A stretch of DNA of 24,817 nucleotides from an uncultured Eubacteriales bacterium (GCA_900552475.1 USAC01000024.1:1-24817); one strand, 5' to 3'; shown: positions 6,398 to 13,607, numbered from the stretch's first letter. The notes: generated from the letters alone by a model not told the origin. Numbers and translations: made by a program.

Positions 6398-7357
6398 GCT
6401 GCGGCGCTCACCGGCTGCGGCCAGTCCGCTGCCGGCACCCAGGACGACGCCGACTTCAAGAAAGTCGTCATCTACACGCCGACCGAGGACTATCTGATCG
6501 AGTACATGCAGCAGCGCCTGACGGCTCAGTTCCCCGACTACGACATCCCGCTCGAGTACTACCACTCCGGCGACCTCGCCGCGAAGCTGCAGGCCGAGGG
6601 TGCCGACACCGCCTGCGACATCGTGTTCGACTGCGAGTACGGCTATCTGCAGATGCTCTCCGACAACTTCGCGACGATTGATTTCATCGACAACAGCCAG
6701 TTCGTCGCCGACATGCAGGATCCCACCCGCAAGTATATGCCCGTCGACCGCTATTCCGGCTCCGTCATCGTCAACACGCAGGTGCTCGCCGACAAGGGTC
6801 TTCCCGTGCCGCAGAGCTATGAGGATCTGCTCGACCCGATGTACAAGGGTCTGATCGAGATGCCCGACCCCACCGCCTCCTCCACAGGCTACCTCTTCCT
6901 GAAGAGCCTTGTGAACGCCTGGGGCGAGGAGAAGGCGCTGGCCTACTTTGACCAGCTTGACGCGAACATTCTGCAGTATACCGGCGGCGGCTCCGCCCCC
7001 GTGAAGGACGCGGCGGCCGGTGAGTGCGCCATCGCCCTGTCCCTGACGTTCAAGGCCGTGGACCTCATCAACGAGGGCTCCCCCCTGCAGATTCTCTTCT
7101 TCGCCGAGGGCGCGCCCTATACCCCCGCGGGCCTGTCCATCCTCTCCGGCCATGAGAACCGTCAGGCCGTGAAGGATGTCGTGAACTACTTCTATTCCGA
7201 CATCATCGACGACTATCTGAGCACCTATCTGCCCGAGCAGATCAAGGTTGGTCAGGTCAACACCACGCCCAACTACCCCACCGACATCCCCTACGCCGAC
7301 ATGTCCAACAACACCCCCAACGTGAAGGCGGAGCTGCTGGCCAAATGGACGCACTGA
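6398..7357 (+). pseudogene. ABC transporter substrate-binding lipoprotein, 5' end missing
   Basis: The frame encodes a family 1 solute-binding protein of the Fe3+/2-aminoethylphosphonate type. It opens with AALTGCG, the end of a lipoprotein signal peptide with its lipobox Cys at 6416-6418, then KKVVIYTPTEDYLIEYM, DRYSGSVIVNT, DPTASSTGYLFL, an EGAPYTPAGLSIL segment and a C terminus at WTH. Reading upstream, no start codon lies between the Cys and an in-frame TGA at 6386-6388, so the n-region, hydrophobic core, ribosome site and probably the -10 are lost. The first internal ATG (6506) lacks the signal and the first strand, so it would not give an exported protein. The stop overlaps the ATPase start by 13 bases. 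The family is sure; substrate is not. The break could be a genomic deletion or a collapsed assembly. Confidence 0.78.
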
Positions 7358-8139
7358 CCCGCGGCACGGACGCGCCGAAGCTCTCCGTGCGGGACTGCTG
7401 CAAGCGGTTCACCGGCGCGCCCGTGCTCGACCACGTCAGCTTTGACGTGGTGAGCGGCGAATTTCTCTCCGTGCTGGGGCCCTCCGGCTGCGGCAAGACG
7501 ACGCTCCTGCGAATCCTCGCGGGGCTGGAATCGCCCGACGCCGGGAGCGTTCTGAAAGACGGCGCGGACATCACGCGCCTGCCGCCCGAGCGGCGCAGCA
7601 TGGGGCTGGTGTTTCAGGACTATGCCCTCTTTGAGAATATGACCGTGCGCCAGAATGTTCGCTACGCCCTGCGCTTTCACCCGCAGCTGCGCGCGCAGGC
7701 GGACGAGCGCACGGACGGTCTCCTGCGCCGTCTCGGGCTGGACGGCCTGCACGGTGCGCTCCCTGCCCGTCTCTCCGGCGGACAGCGGCAGCGCGTAGCG
7801 CTGGCGCGGACGCTCGCGCTCCAGCCGGAGATCATCCTCTTCGACGAGCCGATGGCCGCGCTCGACGCCGCGACGCGCCTGACGCTGCGTGAGGAGCTGC
7901 TGCAGCTGCGGCGGGAGTTTTCGTGCACGATCGTCTATGTCACGCACGATCAGGAGGAGGCGCTGACGCTCTCCGACCGGGTCATGGTCATGGAGGGCGG
8001 GCGCATCCGCCAGATCGACACACCCGAAAATCTCCTGCGCCGCCCGGCGGACGCATATGTGCGCGAATTTGTCGGCGAGAATCTTCTGCGCCGTCAAAAG
8101 GCGCTGGAGCGGTTTTTCCGGCCGTCGGAGGACGCATGA
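7345..8139 (+). CDS. ABC transporter ATP-binding protein (FbpC/PotA-like)
   Basis: A 264-residue import ATPase. Walker A GPSGCGKTT (45-53), Q-loop Gln91, signature LSGGQRQR (143-150), Walker B IILFDEP (Asp167-Glu168) and H-loop His201 in THDQEEA are all intact. The nucleotide-binding domain is followed by only about 50 residues, so the TOBE regulatory domain usual in 340-370 residue FbpC/PotA proteins is missing. The ATG at 7345 lies within the end of the binding-protein gene, and the stop overlaps the permease start by ATGA. It should energise the permease encoded next, importing ferric iron, a phosphonate or a similar anion; sequence alone does not choose. Confidence 0.9.
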   Translation: MDALTRGTDAPKLSVRDCCKRFTGAPVLDHVSFDVVSGEFLSVLGPSGCGKTTLLRILAGLESPDAGSVLKDGADITRLPPERRSMGLVFQDYALFENMTVRQNVRYALRFHPQLRAQADERTDGLLRRLGLDGLHGALPARLSGGQRQRVALARTLALQPEIILFDEPMAALDAATRLTLREELLQLRREFSCTIVYVTHDQEEALTLSDRVMVMEGGRIRQIDTPENLLRRPADAYVREFVGENLLRRQKALERFFRPSEDA

Positions 8140-9575
8140 GAAAGCACCCCGCCGCCCTGACGGCCGCAGCCGCCGCGCTGCTCGTATTTTTTGCGGTGAC
8201 GTTTGCCTATCCCCTCTCGCGGATGCTCGCGCAGATCACGCCCGAGGGCGCCGCCGTTTTTTCCAGCACCGTTTTTCGCCGCGCCGTGGGCAGCTCGTGT
8301 CTCAGCGGCGCTCTGACGGTGCTGTTTGCGCTGCCGCTGGCGATGCTGATGGCGCTTTTGACCGAGTCGACGCGCGTGCGCTGCAGGGCGCTCTGGCGCG
8401 GGATCTTCGTGCTGCCGATGCTGCTCCCCTCCGTGTCGCAGGGTACGGGGCTGGTACTGCTGCTGGGAACGAACGGCCTGCTCACGCGGGGTCTCCGCCT
8501 GCCGGGGAGCATCTACGGCCTGCAGGGCATCGTCCTCGGACAGGTGCTCTACACCGCGCCGATCGCCTATCTGCTGCTGGCGAACCTCCTGCGCTACCGC
8601 AGCCGCTCGCCGTATGACGCGGCGAGGCTCGCCGGTGTGCCGCCGCTCTTTCGCTGGAGCGGCATCACGCTGCCGTTTCTGCGCAAGGAGCTGCTCGCCG
8701 CGGCGTTTCTTGTCTTCTCCCTCTCCGTCACGGACTACGGCATCCCGCTCGCCGTCGGCGGCAAGGTCAAGACGCTCGCCTCCGTCATGTACAGCAGCGT
8801 CGTCGGCCAGCTCGACTTCGGCCGCGGCTGCGTCATCGGGCTTCTGCTGCTGATCCCGGCGCTCTGCTCCTCGGTCTTTGAGCTGCTCGCGCCGCGCCGG
8901 TGGGTCGTCTCCGCCGCGCGCCGCCCGGCCGAGCCGCCGGAAAATCCGCGCCGCGACCGCTGGGCGCTCCTGCTGTGCGCGCTCACGGCGCTGCTGTTCG
9001 TGCTGCCGGTGCTGGCGTTCACGGGGACCATGTTCATGGAGAAATACCCCATGCAGACGACGCTGACGCTGCGCCATCTGCGCGAATTCTGGACGCCGCA
9101 GGTGCGCGCGGGGCTACGCAATTCTGTTCTGCTCGGGCTCGGCATGGCCGCGGTCGGCACGGCGCTCACGGCGGCCGCCGCCCTCGTCACCGCGCGCTAT
9201 GCAAACCGCGCCGCCCGCTGGGTACACACGCTCTCCGTGCTGCTGATGGCCGTTCCGGGGCTGGTGCTTGGTCTCTCGTTCGTGCTGGCGTTCAAGGGGA
9301 CGGCGCTCTACGGCACGGTGTGGATTCTCATCCTCGCGGGCGTGCTGCACTTTTTCACCACGCCGTACAACCTTCTCTACCAGTCGCTCCAGAAGCTCAG
9401 CAGTGAGCTGGAATCCGTCGGCAGCACGCTCGGTATCCCGCCGCTACGCCTGATCTTCGACGTGCTGCTGCCGCAGTGCGCCGGGACGCTCGCGGACATG
9501 GCGGCCTACTTCTTCGTCAGCTCGACCGTCACCATTTCCGCAGCCGCGCTCGTGCGGCGGCTGGTACGGCGGTAA
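8136..9575 (+). CDS. ABC transporter permease, fused two-domain (FbpB/PhnU-like), short C terminus
   Basis: A 479-residue fused permease with two membrane halves, as in FbpB, ThiP and PhnU-type importers. Each half has an EAA loop: YDAARLAGVPPLFRWSGITL and LESVGSTLGIPPLRLIFDVL. TDYGIPLAVGG and VVGQLDFGRGCVIGLLLLIP resemble the putative 2-aminoethylphosphonate/iron permeases. The start is the ATG overlapping the ATPase stop; a longer frame upstream is out of phase with the ATPase. I count five segments in the second half. The protein stops at VTISAAALVRRLVRR, where relatives run on for about 45 residues with a loop and a last helix. It may therefore be truncated. Confidence 0.87.
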   Translation: MRKHPAALTAAAAALLVFFAVTFAYPLSRMLAQITPEGAAVFSSTVFRRAVGSSCLSGALTVLFALPLAMLMALLTESTRVRCRALWRGIFVLPMLLPSVSQGTGLVLLLGTNGLLTRGLRLPGSIYGLQGIVLGQVLYTAPIAYLLLANLLRYRSRSPYDAARLAGVPPLFRWSGITLPFLRKELLAAAFLVFSLSVTDYGIPLAVGGKVKTLASVMYSSVVGQLDFGRGCVIGLLLLIPALCSSVFELLAPRRWVVSAARRPAEPPENPRRDRWALLLCALTALLFVLPVLAFTGTMFMEKYPMQTTLTLRHLREFWTPQVRAGLRNSVLLGLGMAAVGTALTAAAALVTARYANRAARWVHTLSVLLMAVPGLVLGLSFVLAFKGTALYGTVWILILAGVLHFFTTPYNLLYQSLQKLSSELESVGSTLGIPPLRLIFDVLLPQCAGTLADMAAYFFVSSTVTISAAALVRRLVRR

Positions 9576-9584
9576 AAATCCCGC

Positions 9585-9613
9585 TTGACGCGGTGGGGAA
9601 TTCATGGTACCAT
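9585..9613 (+). promoter_or_regulatory. Strong extended -10 promoter for TM1266-ABC operon
   Basis: TTGACG (9585-9590), 17-base spacer, TACCAT (9608-9613) preceded by TGG. It begins 10 bases after the upstream permease stop and about 195 bases before the next start codon, leaving a long leader. Confidence 0.75.
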
Positions 9614-9632
9614 CAGCTTGTCCCCGGGAAGT

Positions 9633-9792
9633 GGTTCTGACCGACGGACACACAATTCATTCTACCGTTCTGCCGGTAAGGATCCGCTCCGAGCCAAAAG
9701 AAGAGGGACAGACGACGCGACTCTTTCGCCGCGCCCGCGATATGCTGCTTCCATCCCTTCTGCTGAACGGCAGGAGGGATGATTCTATTTTA
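9633..9792 (+). promoter_or_regulatory. Structured leader with terminator-like hairpin (candidate riboregulator)
   Basis: The leader between promoter and TM1266 gene can form a closing helix GGTTC (9633-9637) with GAGCC (9691-9695), enclosing CGGA/TCCG and TACCG/CGGTA helices. Further on, CATCCCTTCTGC (9752-9763) pairs with GCAGGAGGGATG (9770-9781) in 12 bp, followed by a T-rich ATTCTATTTT. GAGGGA (9703-9708) can instead pair with TCCCTT in the terminator's left arm, a possible antiterminator. I cannot match this to a known riboswitch class. Premature-termination control is inference. Confidence 0.5.
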
Positions 9793-9807
9793 CGAGGAGG
9801 AACGTCT

Positions 9808-10080
9808 ATGGAAACGCGCGTGGCCGTGCTGGCCGTCATCGTCCGCGAGGGGAGCTCCGTCCAGACGCTCAACGATCTGCTGCACCAGTACGGGCAGTAT
9901 ATCATCGGGCGGATGGGCGTGCCGTACCGGGAAAAGGGCGTGAACATCATCAGCGTGGCGCTTGACGCGCCCGGCGACGTAATCTCCGCCCTGTCGGGCA
10001 AGCTCGGGCGTCTCGACGGCATCACCGCCAAAACGCTCTACGCCCCCGAGGGCAGCATCAGAAAGGAAGAACACGCATGA
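9808..10080 (+). CDS. TM1266-family iron-only hydrogenase system regulator
   Basis: A 90-residue ferredoxin-fold (ACT/NikR C-domain-like) protein. LNDLLHQYGQYIIGRMGVPY, NIISVALDAPGDVISALSGK and LGRLDGITAKT match the TM1266 family, named for its neighbourhood with [FeFe]-hydrogenase maturation genes and presumed to be regulatory. There is no DNA-binding domain in it. GAGGAGG lies 7 bases before the ATG. The stop overlaps the start of the binding-protein gene by ATGA, so it is co-translated with an ABC importer. No hydrogenase or hydE/F/G gene is in the window. Family call firm, role inferred. Confidence 0.88.
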   Translation: METRVAVLAVIVREGSSVQTLNDLLHQYGQYIIGRMGVPYREKGVNIISVALDAPGDVISALSGKLGRLDGITAKTLYAPEGSIRKEEHA

Positions 10081-11078
10081 AACACATCAAAAAGCTCCTT
10101 GCCCTGTGCCTGACGCTGGCACTCGTCCTCTCGCTCGCGGCCTGCGGCAAGCAGGAGGAGCAGCCCCCGGAAACCACCCCCGCGAGCTACCGCATCGCCG
10201 CGCTCAAGGGCCCCACCGCCATGGGTCTCGTCAAGCTCATGCAGGACGCCGCCGGCGGCACCGTCGAGAGCGGCAACACCTATGACTTCACCCTCGCCGG
10301 CTCCGCCGATGAGGTGACGCCCGCGCTCATCAAGGGCGAGCTGGACATGGCCTGCGTCCCCGCGAACCTCGCCGCCGTGCTCTACGGCAAGACCGAGGGC
10401 GCGGTGGAGGTACTGGCCGTGAACACGCTGGGCGTTCTCTACATCGTGGAAAACGGCAGCGCCGTGCAGTCCATCGCCGACCTGAAGGGGCAGACCATCG
10501 TTGCCGCGGGCAAGGGCTCCACGCCCGAGTACGCGCTGCGCTATCTGCTCAGCGAGAACGGCATCGACCCCGATAACGACGTGACCATCGACTGGAAGAA
10601 TGAGCACAGCGAGTGCGTCGCGGCGCTCGCGAGCAATCAGGCGACCATCGCCCTGCTGCCCCAGCCCTTCGTCACCGTCGCCCAGAGCAAGATCGACGGC
10701 CTGCGCATGGCGCTCGACCTGACGGCTGAGTGGGACAAGCTGGGCAGCGGCTCCACGCTCATCACCGGCGTTATCGTCGCCCGCCGTGAGGCCGTCGAGC
10801 AGAACCCCGCCGCGGTGGACGCGTTCCTGAAGGAGTACGCCGCCTCCGTTGACTGGGTCAACGCCAACAACGCCGACGCCGCCGCGCTCATCGGCGAAAA
10901 CGGCATCGTCGACGCCGCCGTCGCCGAGAAGGCGCTGCCCTACTGCAACATCGTCTGCCTGACCGGCGGCGACATGCAGGCCAAGCTCTCCGGCTATCTG
11001 CAGGTGCTGGCCGACGCGAACCCCGCCTCCGTCGGCGGCTCGCTCCCGGAAAGCGACTTCTATTACGTCAGCAAGTAA
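10077..11078 (+). CDS. NitT/TauT-type ABC substrate-binding lipoprotein
   Basis: A 333-residue exported lipoprotein: MKHIKKLLAL basic n-region, hydrophobic core, lipobox LAAC with Cys23, then a charged low-complexity linker. The mature part resembles the NMT1/ThiY/SsuA group (COG0715-like): RIAALKGPTAMGLVKLM, a central GQTIVAAGKGSTPEYALRYL block and IALLPQPFVT. The group binds small organic ligands such as nitrate, sulfonates, thiamin precursors or oxalyl compounds; the ligand here cannot be read. Starts in an ATGA overlap with the TM1266 gene; followed by a strong hairpin and the permease gene. It is the intact counterpart to the broken importer upstream. Confidence 0.9.
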   Translation: MKHIKKLLALCLTLALVLSLAACGKQEEQPPETTPASYRIAALKGPTAMGLVKLMQDAAGGTVESGNTYDFTLAGSADEVTPALIKGELDMACVPANLAAVLYGKTEGAVEVLAVNTLGVLYIVENGSAVQSIADLKGQTIVAAGKGSTPEYALRYLLSENGIDPDNDVTIDWKNEHSECVAALASNQATIALLPQPFVTVAQSKIDGLRMALDLTAEWDKLGSGSTLITGVIVARREAVEQNPAAVDAFLKEYAASVDWVNANNADAAALIGENGIVDAAVAEKALPYCNIVCLTGGDMQAKLSGYLQVLADANPASVGGSLPESDFYYVSK

Positions 11079-11091
11079 TCCCAACCATCTG

Positions 11092-11121
11092 CGCGGCGGC
11101 GGGCACTTCCCCGCCGCCGCG
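11092..11121 (+). promoter_or_regulatory. GC-rich intercistronic hairpin
   Basis: A perfect 12-bp stem (11092-11103 with 11110-11121) with a 6-base loop between binding-protein and permease genes. No T run follows, so partial termination or 3'-end protection of the binding-protein message is more likely than full termination. Confidence 0.6.
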
Positions 11122-11145
11122 TCTGTCTGAGAGGAGGATGCATCC

Positions 11146-11910
11146 ATGGGCAAGCAAAAGCAGCCCGTCCGCGCGTGGGCGGTGATTTTCTGGCTGCTGG
11201 TGTGGCAGCTGGCGAGCATGGCGCTGCGCGCGGCCTATCCGCACGGGGCGCTGCTTCTGGCCTCCCCCGCGGACGCGGCGAAGCGGCTGGCGGAGCTTTC
11301 TGTGACGGCTGACTTCTGGCGGGCGGTCGCGCGCAGCGCGGCGCACATTCTGGGCGGCTTTCTCCTCTCGTGCGCGCTTGCAGTGGTGCTCGCGGCGCTC
11401 GCGGCGCGGCTGCGCCGCGTGGAGGAGCTGTTGGCGCCGCTCGTCGCGGCCATCAAGGCCGTGCCGGTGGCGTCGTTCATCATCCTCGCCCTCGTCTGGC
11501 TCAGCAGCCGCTCTCTTACGCTCTTCATCTCGGCTCTGATGGTATTCCCGCCCGTCTATCTCAGTACGCTCGAGGGCATCCGCCGCACCGACAGGCAGCT
11601 TCTCGAGATGGCGCGGGTTTACCGCGTGCCGCTTTCGCGGCGGCTGGCGGGGATCTATGTGCCGCAGGTGCTGCCCTACTTCCGCTCCGCCGTGAGCGCC
11701 GCGCTCGGCCTGTGCTGGAAGGCGGGCACCGCGGCGGAGGTCATCGGCCTGAGCGGCGGCACGATCGGCGAGCGGCTCTACACCGCGAAGGTCTACTTCC
11801 AGACGCCGGATCTGTTCGCGTGGACGGCGGTGATCGTGCTGATCTCGGCGCTGTTTGAAAAGCTGTTTCTGTTCGCCGTGGACAGACTCGCGGAAAGGGT
11901 GGGTGCATGA
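11146..11910 (+). CDS. ABC transporter permease (SsuC/TauC-like)
   Basis: A 254-residue binding-protein-dependent permease with about six membrane helices. The conserved cytoplasmic loop is LLEMARVYRVPLSRRLAGIY followed by VPQVLPYFRSA, and AIKAVPVASFIILALVW and WKAGTAAEVIGL are typical of SsuC/TauC-like permeases. AGGAGG lies 9 bases before the ATG. The gene follows the binding-protein gene by 67 bases containing a hairpin, and overlaps the ATPase start by ATGA. It forms the membrane channel of the same importer. Confidence 0.9.
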   Translation: MGKQKQPVRAWAVIFWLLVWQLASMALRAAYPHGALLLASPADAAKRLAELSVTADFWRAVARSAAHILGGFLLSCALAVVLAALAARLRRVEELLAPLVAAIKAVPVASFIILALVWLSSRSLTLFISALMVFPPVYLSTLEGIRRTDRQLLEMARVYRVPLSRRLAGIYVPQVLPYFRSAVSAALGLCWKAGTAAEVIGLSGGTIGERLYTAKVYFQTPDLFAWTAVIVLISALFEKLFLFAVDRLAERVGA

Positions 11911-12473
11911 TGGAAATCCGCGCAGAACACCTCACAAAATCCTATGAAGGCCGCCCCGTGCTGCAGGACGTGACGTTCACCGCCGGCGCGGGCATCACGC
12001 GCATCGCTGGGCGCTCCGGTGCGGGCAAGACGACACTCCTGCGCATCCTGCTCGGGCTGGAGACGGCGGAGAGCGGCCGGGTACTCGTCCCCGATGGCTG
12101 CCGCTGGGCGGCGGTTTTTCAGGAGGATCGCCTGCTCATGGCAAAGAGCGCCGGGGGAAACCTCCGCTTCGCCCTCGGCGGGACATATGACGCGGCGCGC
12201 GCCGCCGCGCTGCTGCGCGAGCTGGGGCTCGGCGACGTCGGCGACAAGCGCGTGCGCGACTACTCCGGCGGTATGCGCCGCCGTCTCGCACTCGCGCGGG
12301 CGCTGCTCGCGCCGTCGGACGCGCTCGTGCTCGACGAGCCGCTGACGGGGCTCGACACGGAAAACCGCGCCGCCGCGCTGCGCTGCATCCTCCGCGCCGC
12401 CGAGGAAAAGCCCGTCCTCCTCTCCGCCCACGAGACGCTTGACATCCCCTGCCGCGCGGTCGTAGAATTGTAG
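11907..12473 (+). CDS. ABC transporter ATP-binding protein (SsuB/TauB-like, short)
   Basis: A compact 188-residue ATPase with all active motifs: Walker A GRSGAGKTT (35-43), Q-loop Gln72, signature YSGGM (119-123), Walker B VLDEP (Asp143-Glu144) and H-loop His175 in SAHE. It is about 50-70 residues shorter than the common SsuB/TauB members, with short helical region and C terminus, but nothing catalytic is missing. The ATG overlaps the permease stop. It is the last clear gene of the operon; no terminator is evident before the next ribosome site at 12491. Confidence 0.9.
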   Translation: MMEIRAEHLTKSYEGRPVLQDVTFTAGAGITRIAGRSGAGKTTLLRILLGLETAESGRVLVPDGCRWAAVFQEDRLLMAKSAGGNLRFALGGTYDAARAAALLRELGLGDVGDKRVRDYSGGMRRRLALARALLAPSDALVLDEPLTGLDTENRAAALRCILRAAEEKPVLLSAHETLDIPCRAVVEL

Positions 12474-12504
12474 GGCAAAATCTGTCCCCCGGAGGTCCCC
12501 CATC

Positions 12505-12993
12505 ATGCTGTTTTGTCTGTAGATTGCGCTGTATTGTCTCCTGTTTTTCCTGCTGGTCAAGTGCGCGGTGAAAAACGACGGGCGTAACTGCCTGTATTTT
12601 TACCCGACGGCGTATATCGACGAGGCCCAGCGCCGCGGCCTTGCCGAACACGGCGACGTCATGCGGCGCGGCAAGCGCTTCATGATCCCGTTCTGCGCGG
12701 TCATGCTGATCGCGCTGGTGCTGATCGTCGGCGTCTGGAACCGCGCGTCGACCTTCCGCGCGGCGTATGCGCAGACGGCGGTTTTTCTGGTGGTCATGAA
12801 CTGGTTCGACGGGATTGTCATCGACCGGCTGTGGGTCGGCCGCAGCAAAATCTGGCGCATCGAGGGGATGGAGGGCGTCCCCTATGTGAAGCCGTGGAAA
12901 ACCGTGCTCATAAAGCGCGGGCTCGGGACGGTGCTCTACCTGCTCCTCTCCCCCGCCTTCGCCGCCATTGCCCTCCAGCTCGCCAAGCTCTGA
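12505..12993 (+). pseudogene. Small membrane protein with in-frame TAG at codon 6
   Basis: GGAGG (12491-12495) stands 9 bases before an ATG at 12505. The frame reads MLFCL, then TAG at 12520-12522, then IALYCLLFFLLVKCAVK and continues openly for 157 more codons to TGA. The segment across the stop would be a good first membrane helix. Later parts include a second helix (MIPFCAVMLIALVLIVGVW), a third (YAQTAVFLVVMNWFDGIVID) and a C-terminal helix. I do not recognise the family. A CAG-to-TAG change is the simplest explanation. An internal GTG at 12568 could give a shortened protein but has no evident ribosome site. TAG readthrough has no support here. Confidence 0.65.
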
Positions 12994-12998
12994 AAACA

Positions 12999-13025
12999 GG
13001 AGCCCGGACATACAGTCCGGGCTCC
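12999..13025 (+). terminator. Hairpin after the membrane-protein gene
   Basis: Perfect 11-bp stem (12999-13009 with 13015-13025), loop ATACA, starting 5 bases after the stop codon. It lacks a T run on the plus strand, so strength is uncertain. Confidence 0.6.
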
Positions 13026-13043
13026 CAGCATAAATAAGCAAAA

Positions 13044-13189
13044 GTCTCACAGAGTTCGCGCCGCCGCAGCGGCGCGAATAAATTCCAATCCATATTTCGC
13101 GGCGGCGTGTACGCCGCGAAATATTCCCTGCGCGAAGAGAGTGTGTTTTGCCCGCCTGCGGCGGGCAAAACGCGCGGTTCGGAGCGAAT
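13044..13189 (+). repeat. Dispersed structured intergenic element, copy A
   Basis: A 146-base element lying in the gap between convergent genes. It opens GTCTCACAGAGTTCGCG and holds three perfect hairpins: 13055-13078 (10 bp), 13092-13124 (13 bp, loop GCGTGTA) and 13145-13171 (12 bp). It ends near GAGCGAAT. Copy B at 14310-14454 has the same order and nearly the same length. There is no reading frame of note. It is not a CRISPR or insertion sequence; a mobile hairpin element (REP/MITE-like) or a small structured RNA are both possible. Confidence 0.75.
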
Positions 13190-13191
13190 TT

Positions 13192-13228
13192 TTCAGGCTG
13201 CAAAGGGCGTTGCCCTTTGCAGCCTGAA
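13192..13228. terminator. 17-bp perfect hairpin next to Lar-like gene stop
   Basis: A perfect 17-bp inverted repeat (13192-13208 with 13212-13228) with a 3-base loop GTT, placed 2 bases after the TAA of the Lar-like gene. On that strand it is followed by AAAAATT rather than T's, so it is an imperfect terminator and may instead be an RNA-protecting hairpin. Confidence 0.55.
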
Positions 13229-13230
13229 TG

Positions 13231-13464
13231 TTAGTCGCCGACCCCCGTGTGGATCACCTTGCCCATGTTCCACTGGAAGGCGACCTTCTTCGCCGCCTCC
13301 AGACGCTCCTCCGGGGTCTTGTAGCTCGCGTGCGCCGTCTCCGCGCCGCAGTCCATGCACGCGGCATAGACGCACCAGCCCTGCTCATCCTGCAGCGCCC
13401 CGACGCCGCGGCAGACGGGGCAGTCCTCCAGCTCAATTGCAAAAATCGGATCTATCTGTTCCAT
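13231..13464 (-). CDS. Lar-like zinc-ribbon protein
   Basis: A 77-residue protein with two CxxC pairs, DCPVCRG and CMDCGAE, followed by ASYKTPEERLEAAKKVAFQW and a terminal WN. That spacing and the closing A...WN pattern resemble the Lar restriction-alleviation family and related small phage zinc ribbons. Lar proteins modulate type I restriction; whether this one does is not shown. The start at 13464 is set by AAAGGAG 9 bases upstream and by the promoter at 13496-13524; a longer frame runs into that promoter. It is a single-gene unit between repeat copy A and the alarmone synthetase gene. Confidence 0.7.
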   Translation of the reverse strand: MEQIDPIFAIELEDCPVCRGVGALQDEQGWCVYAACMDCGAETAHASYKTPEERLEAAKKVAFQWNMGKVIHTGVGD

Positions 13465-13495
13465 TTGGCGTATCTCCTTTGCTCTTGGTGGCAAC

Positions 13496-13524
13496 AGTGT
13501 ACCACATTCCGCCCCAAAGGGCAA
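13496..13524 (-). promoter_or_regulatory. Extended -10 promoter for Lar-like gene
   Basis: On the minus strand TTGCCC (13519-13524), 17-base spacer, TACACT (13496-13501) preceded by TGG. Confidence 0.65.
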
Positions 13525-13553
13525 CCGGGCGCGCAAAAAACGCGCGCGTCGGC

Positions 13554-13582
13554 TGGAAAAATTCCGCCGTCCGTGGTATAAT
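13554..13582 (+). promoter_or_regulatory. Extended -10 promoter for alarmone synthetase
   Basis: TGGAAA (13554-13559), 17-base spacer, perfect TATAAT (13577-13582) preceded by TGG. About 25 bases upstream of the start codon. Confidence 0.78.
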
Positions 13583-13607
13583 CGGGGTAAATCACAGGAA
13601 CGGATGG

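Noticed and set aside
6385..6413. TTGACA at 6385 as an active promoter for the first importer
   Set aside because: The matching -10 position (about 6408-6413) reads TCACCG, and it would fall inside the signal-peptide codons.
6239..7354. A 371-codon minus-strand frame over the binding-protein gene
   Set aside because: Antisense of a well-matched solute-binding protein; composition is repetitive (GG, VV, DD runs) and it has no recognisable motif.
9674..9695. Tetrahydrofolate riboswitch suggested by GATCCGCTCC in the leader
   Set aside because: Only a short piece resembles that class; the conserved 5' half and the internal loops are missing.
10038..11219. A 393-codon minus-strand frame over the second binding-protein gene
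   Set aside because: Antisense shadow of a clear lipoprotein gene that has lipobox and ribosome site on the plus strand.
12520..12522. TAG recoded as pyrrolysine or another amino acid
   Set aside because: No pyrrolysine genes or tRNA are seen, and a nonsense change is the simpler reading.
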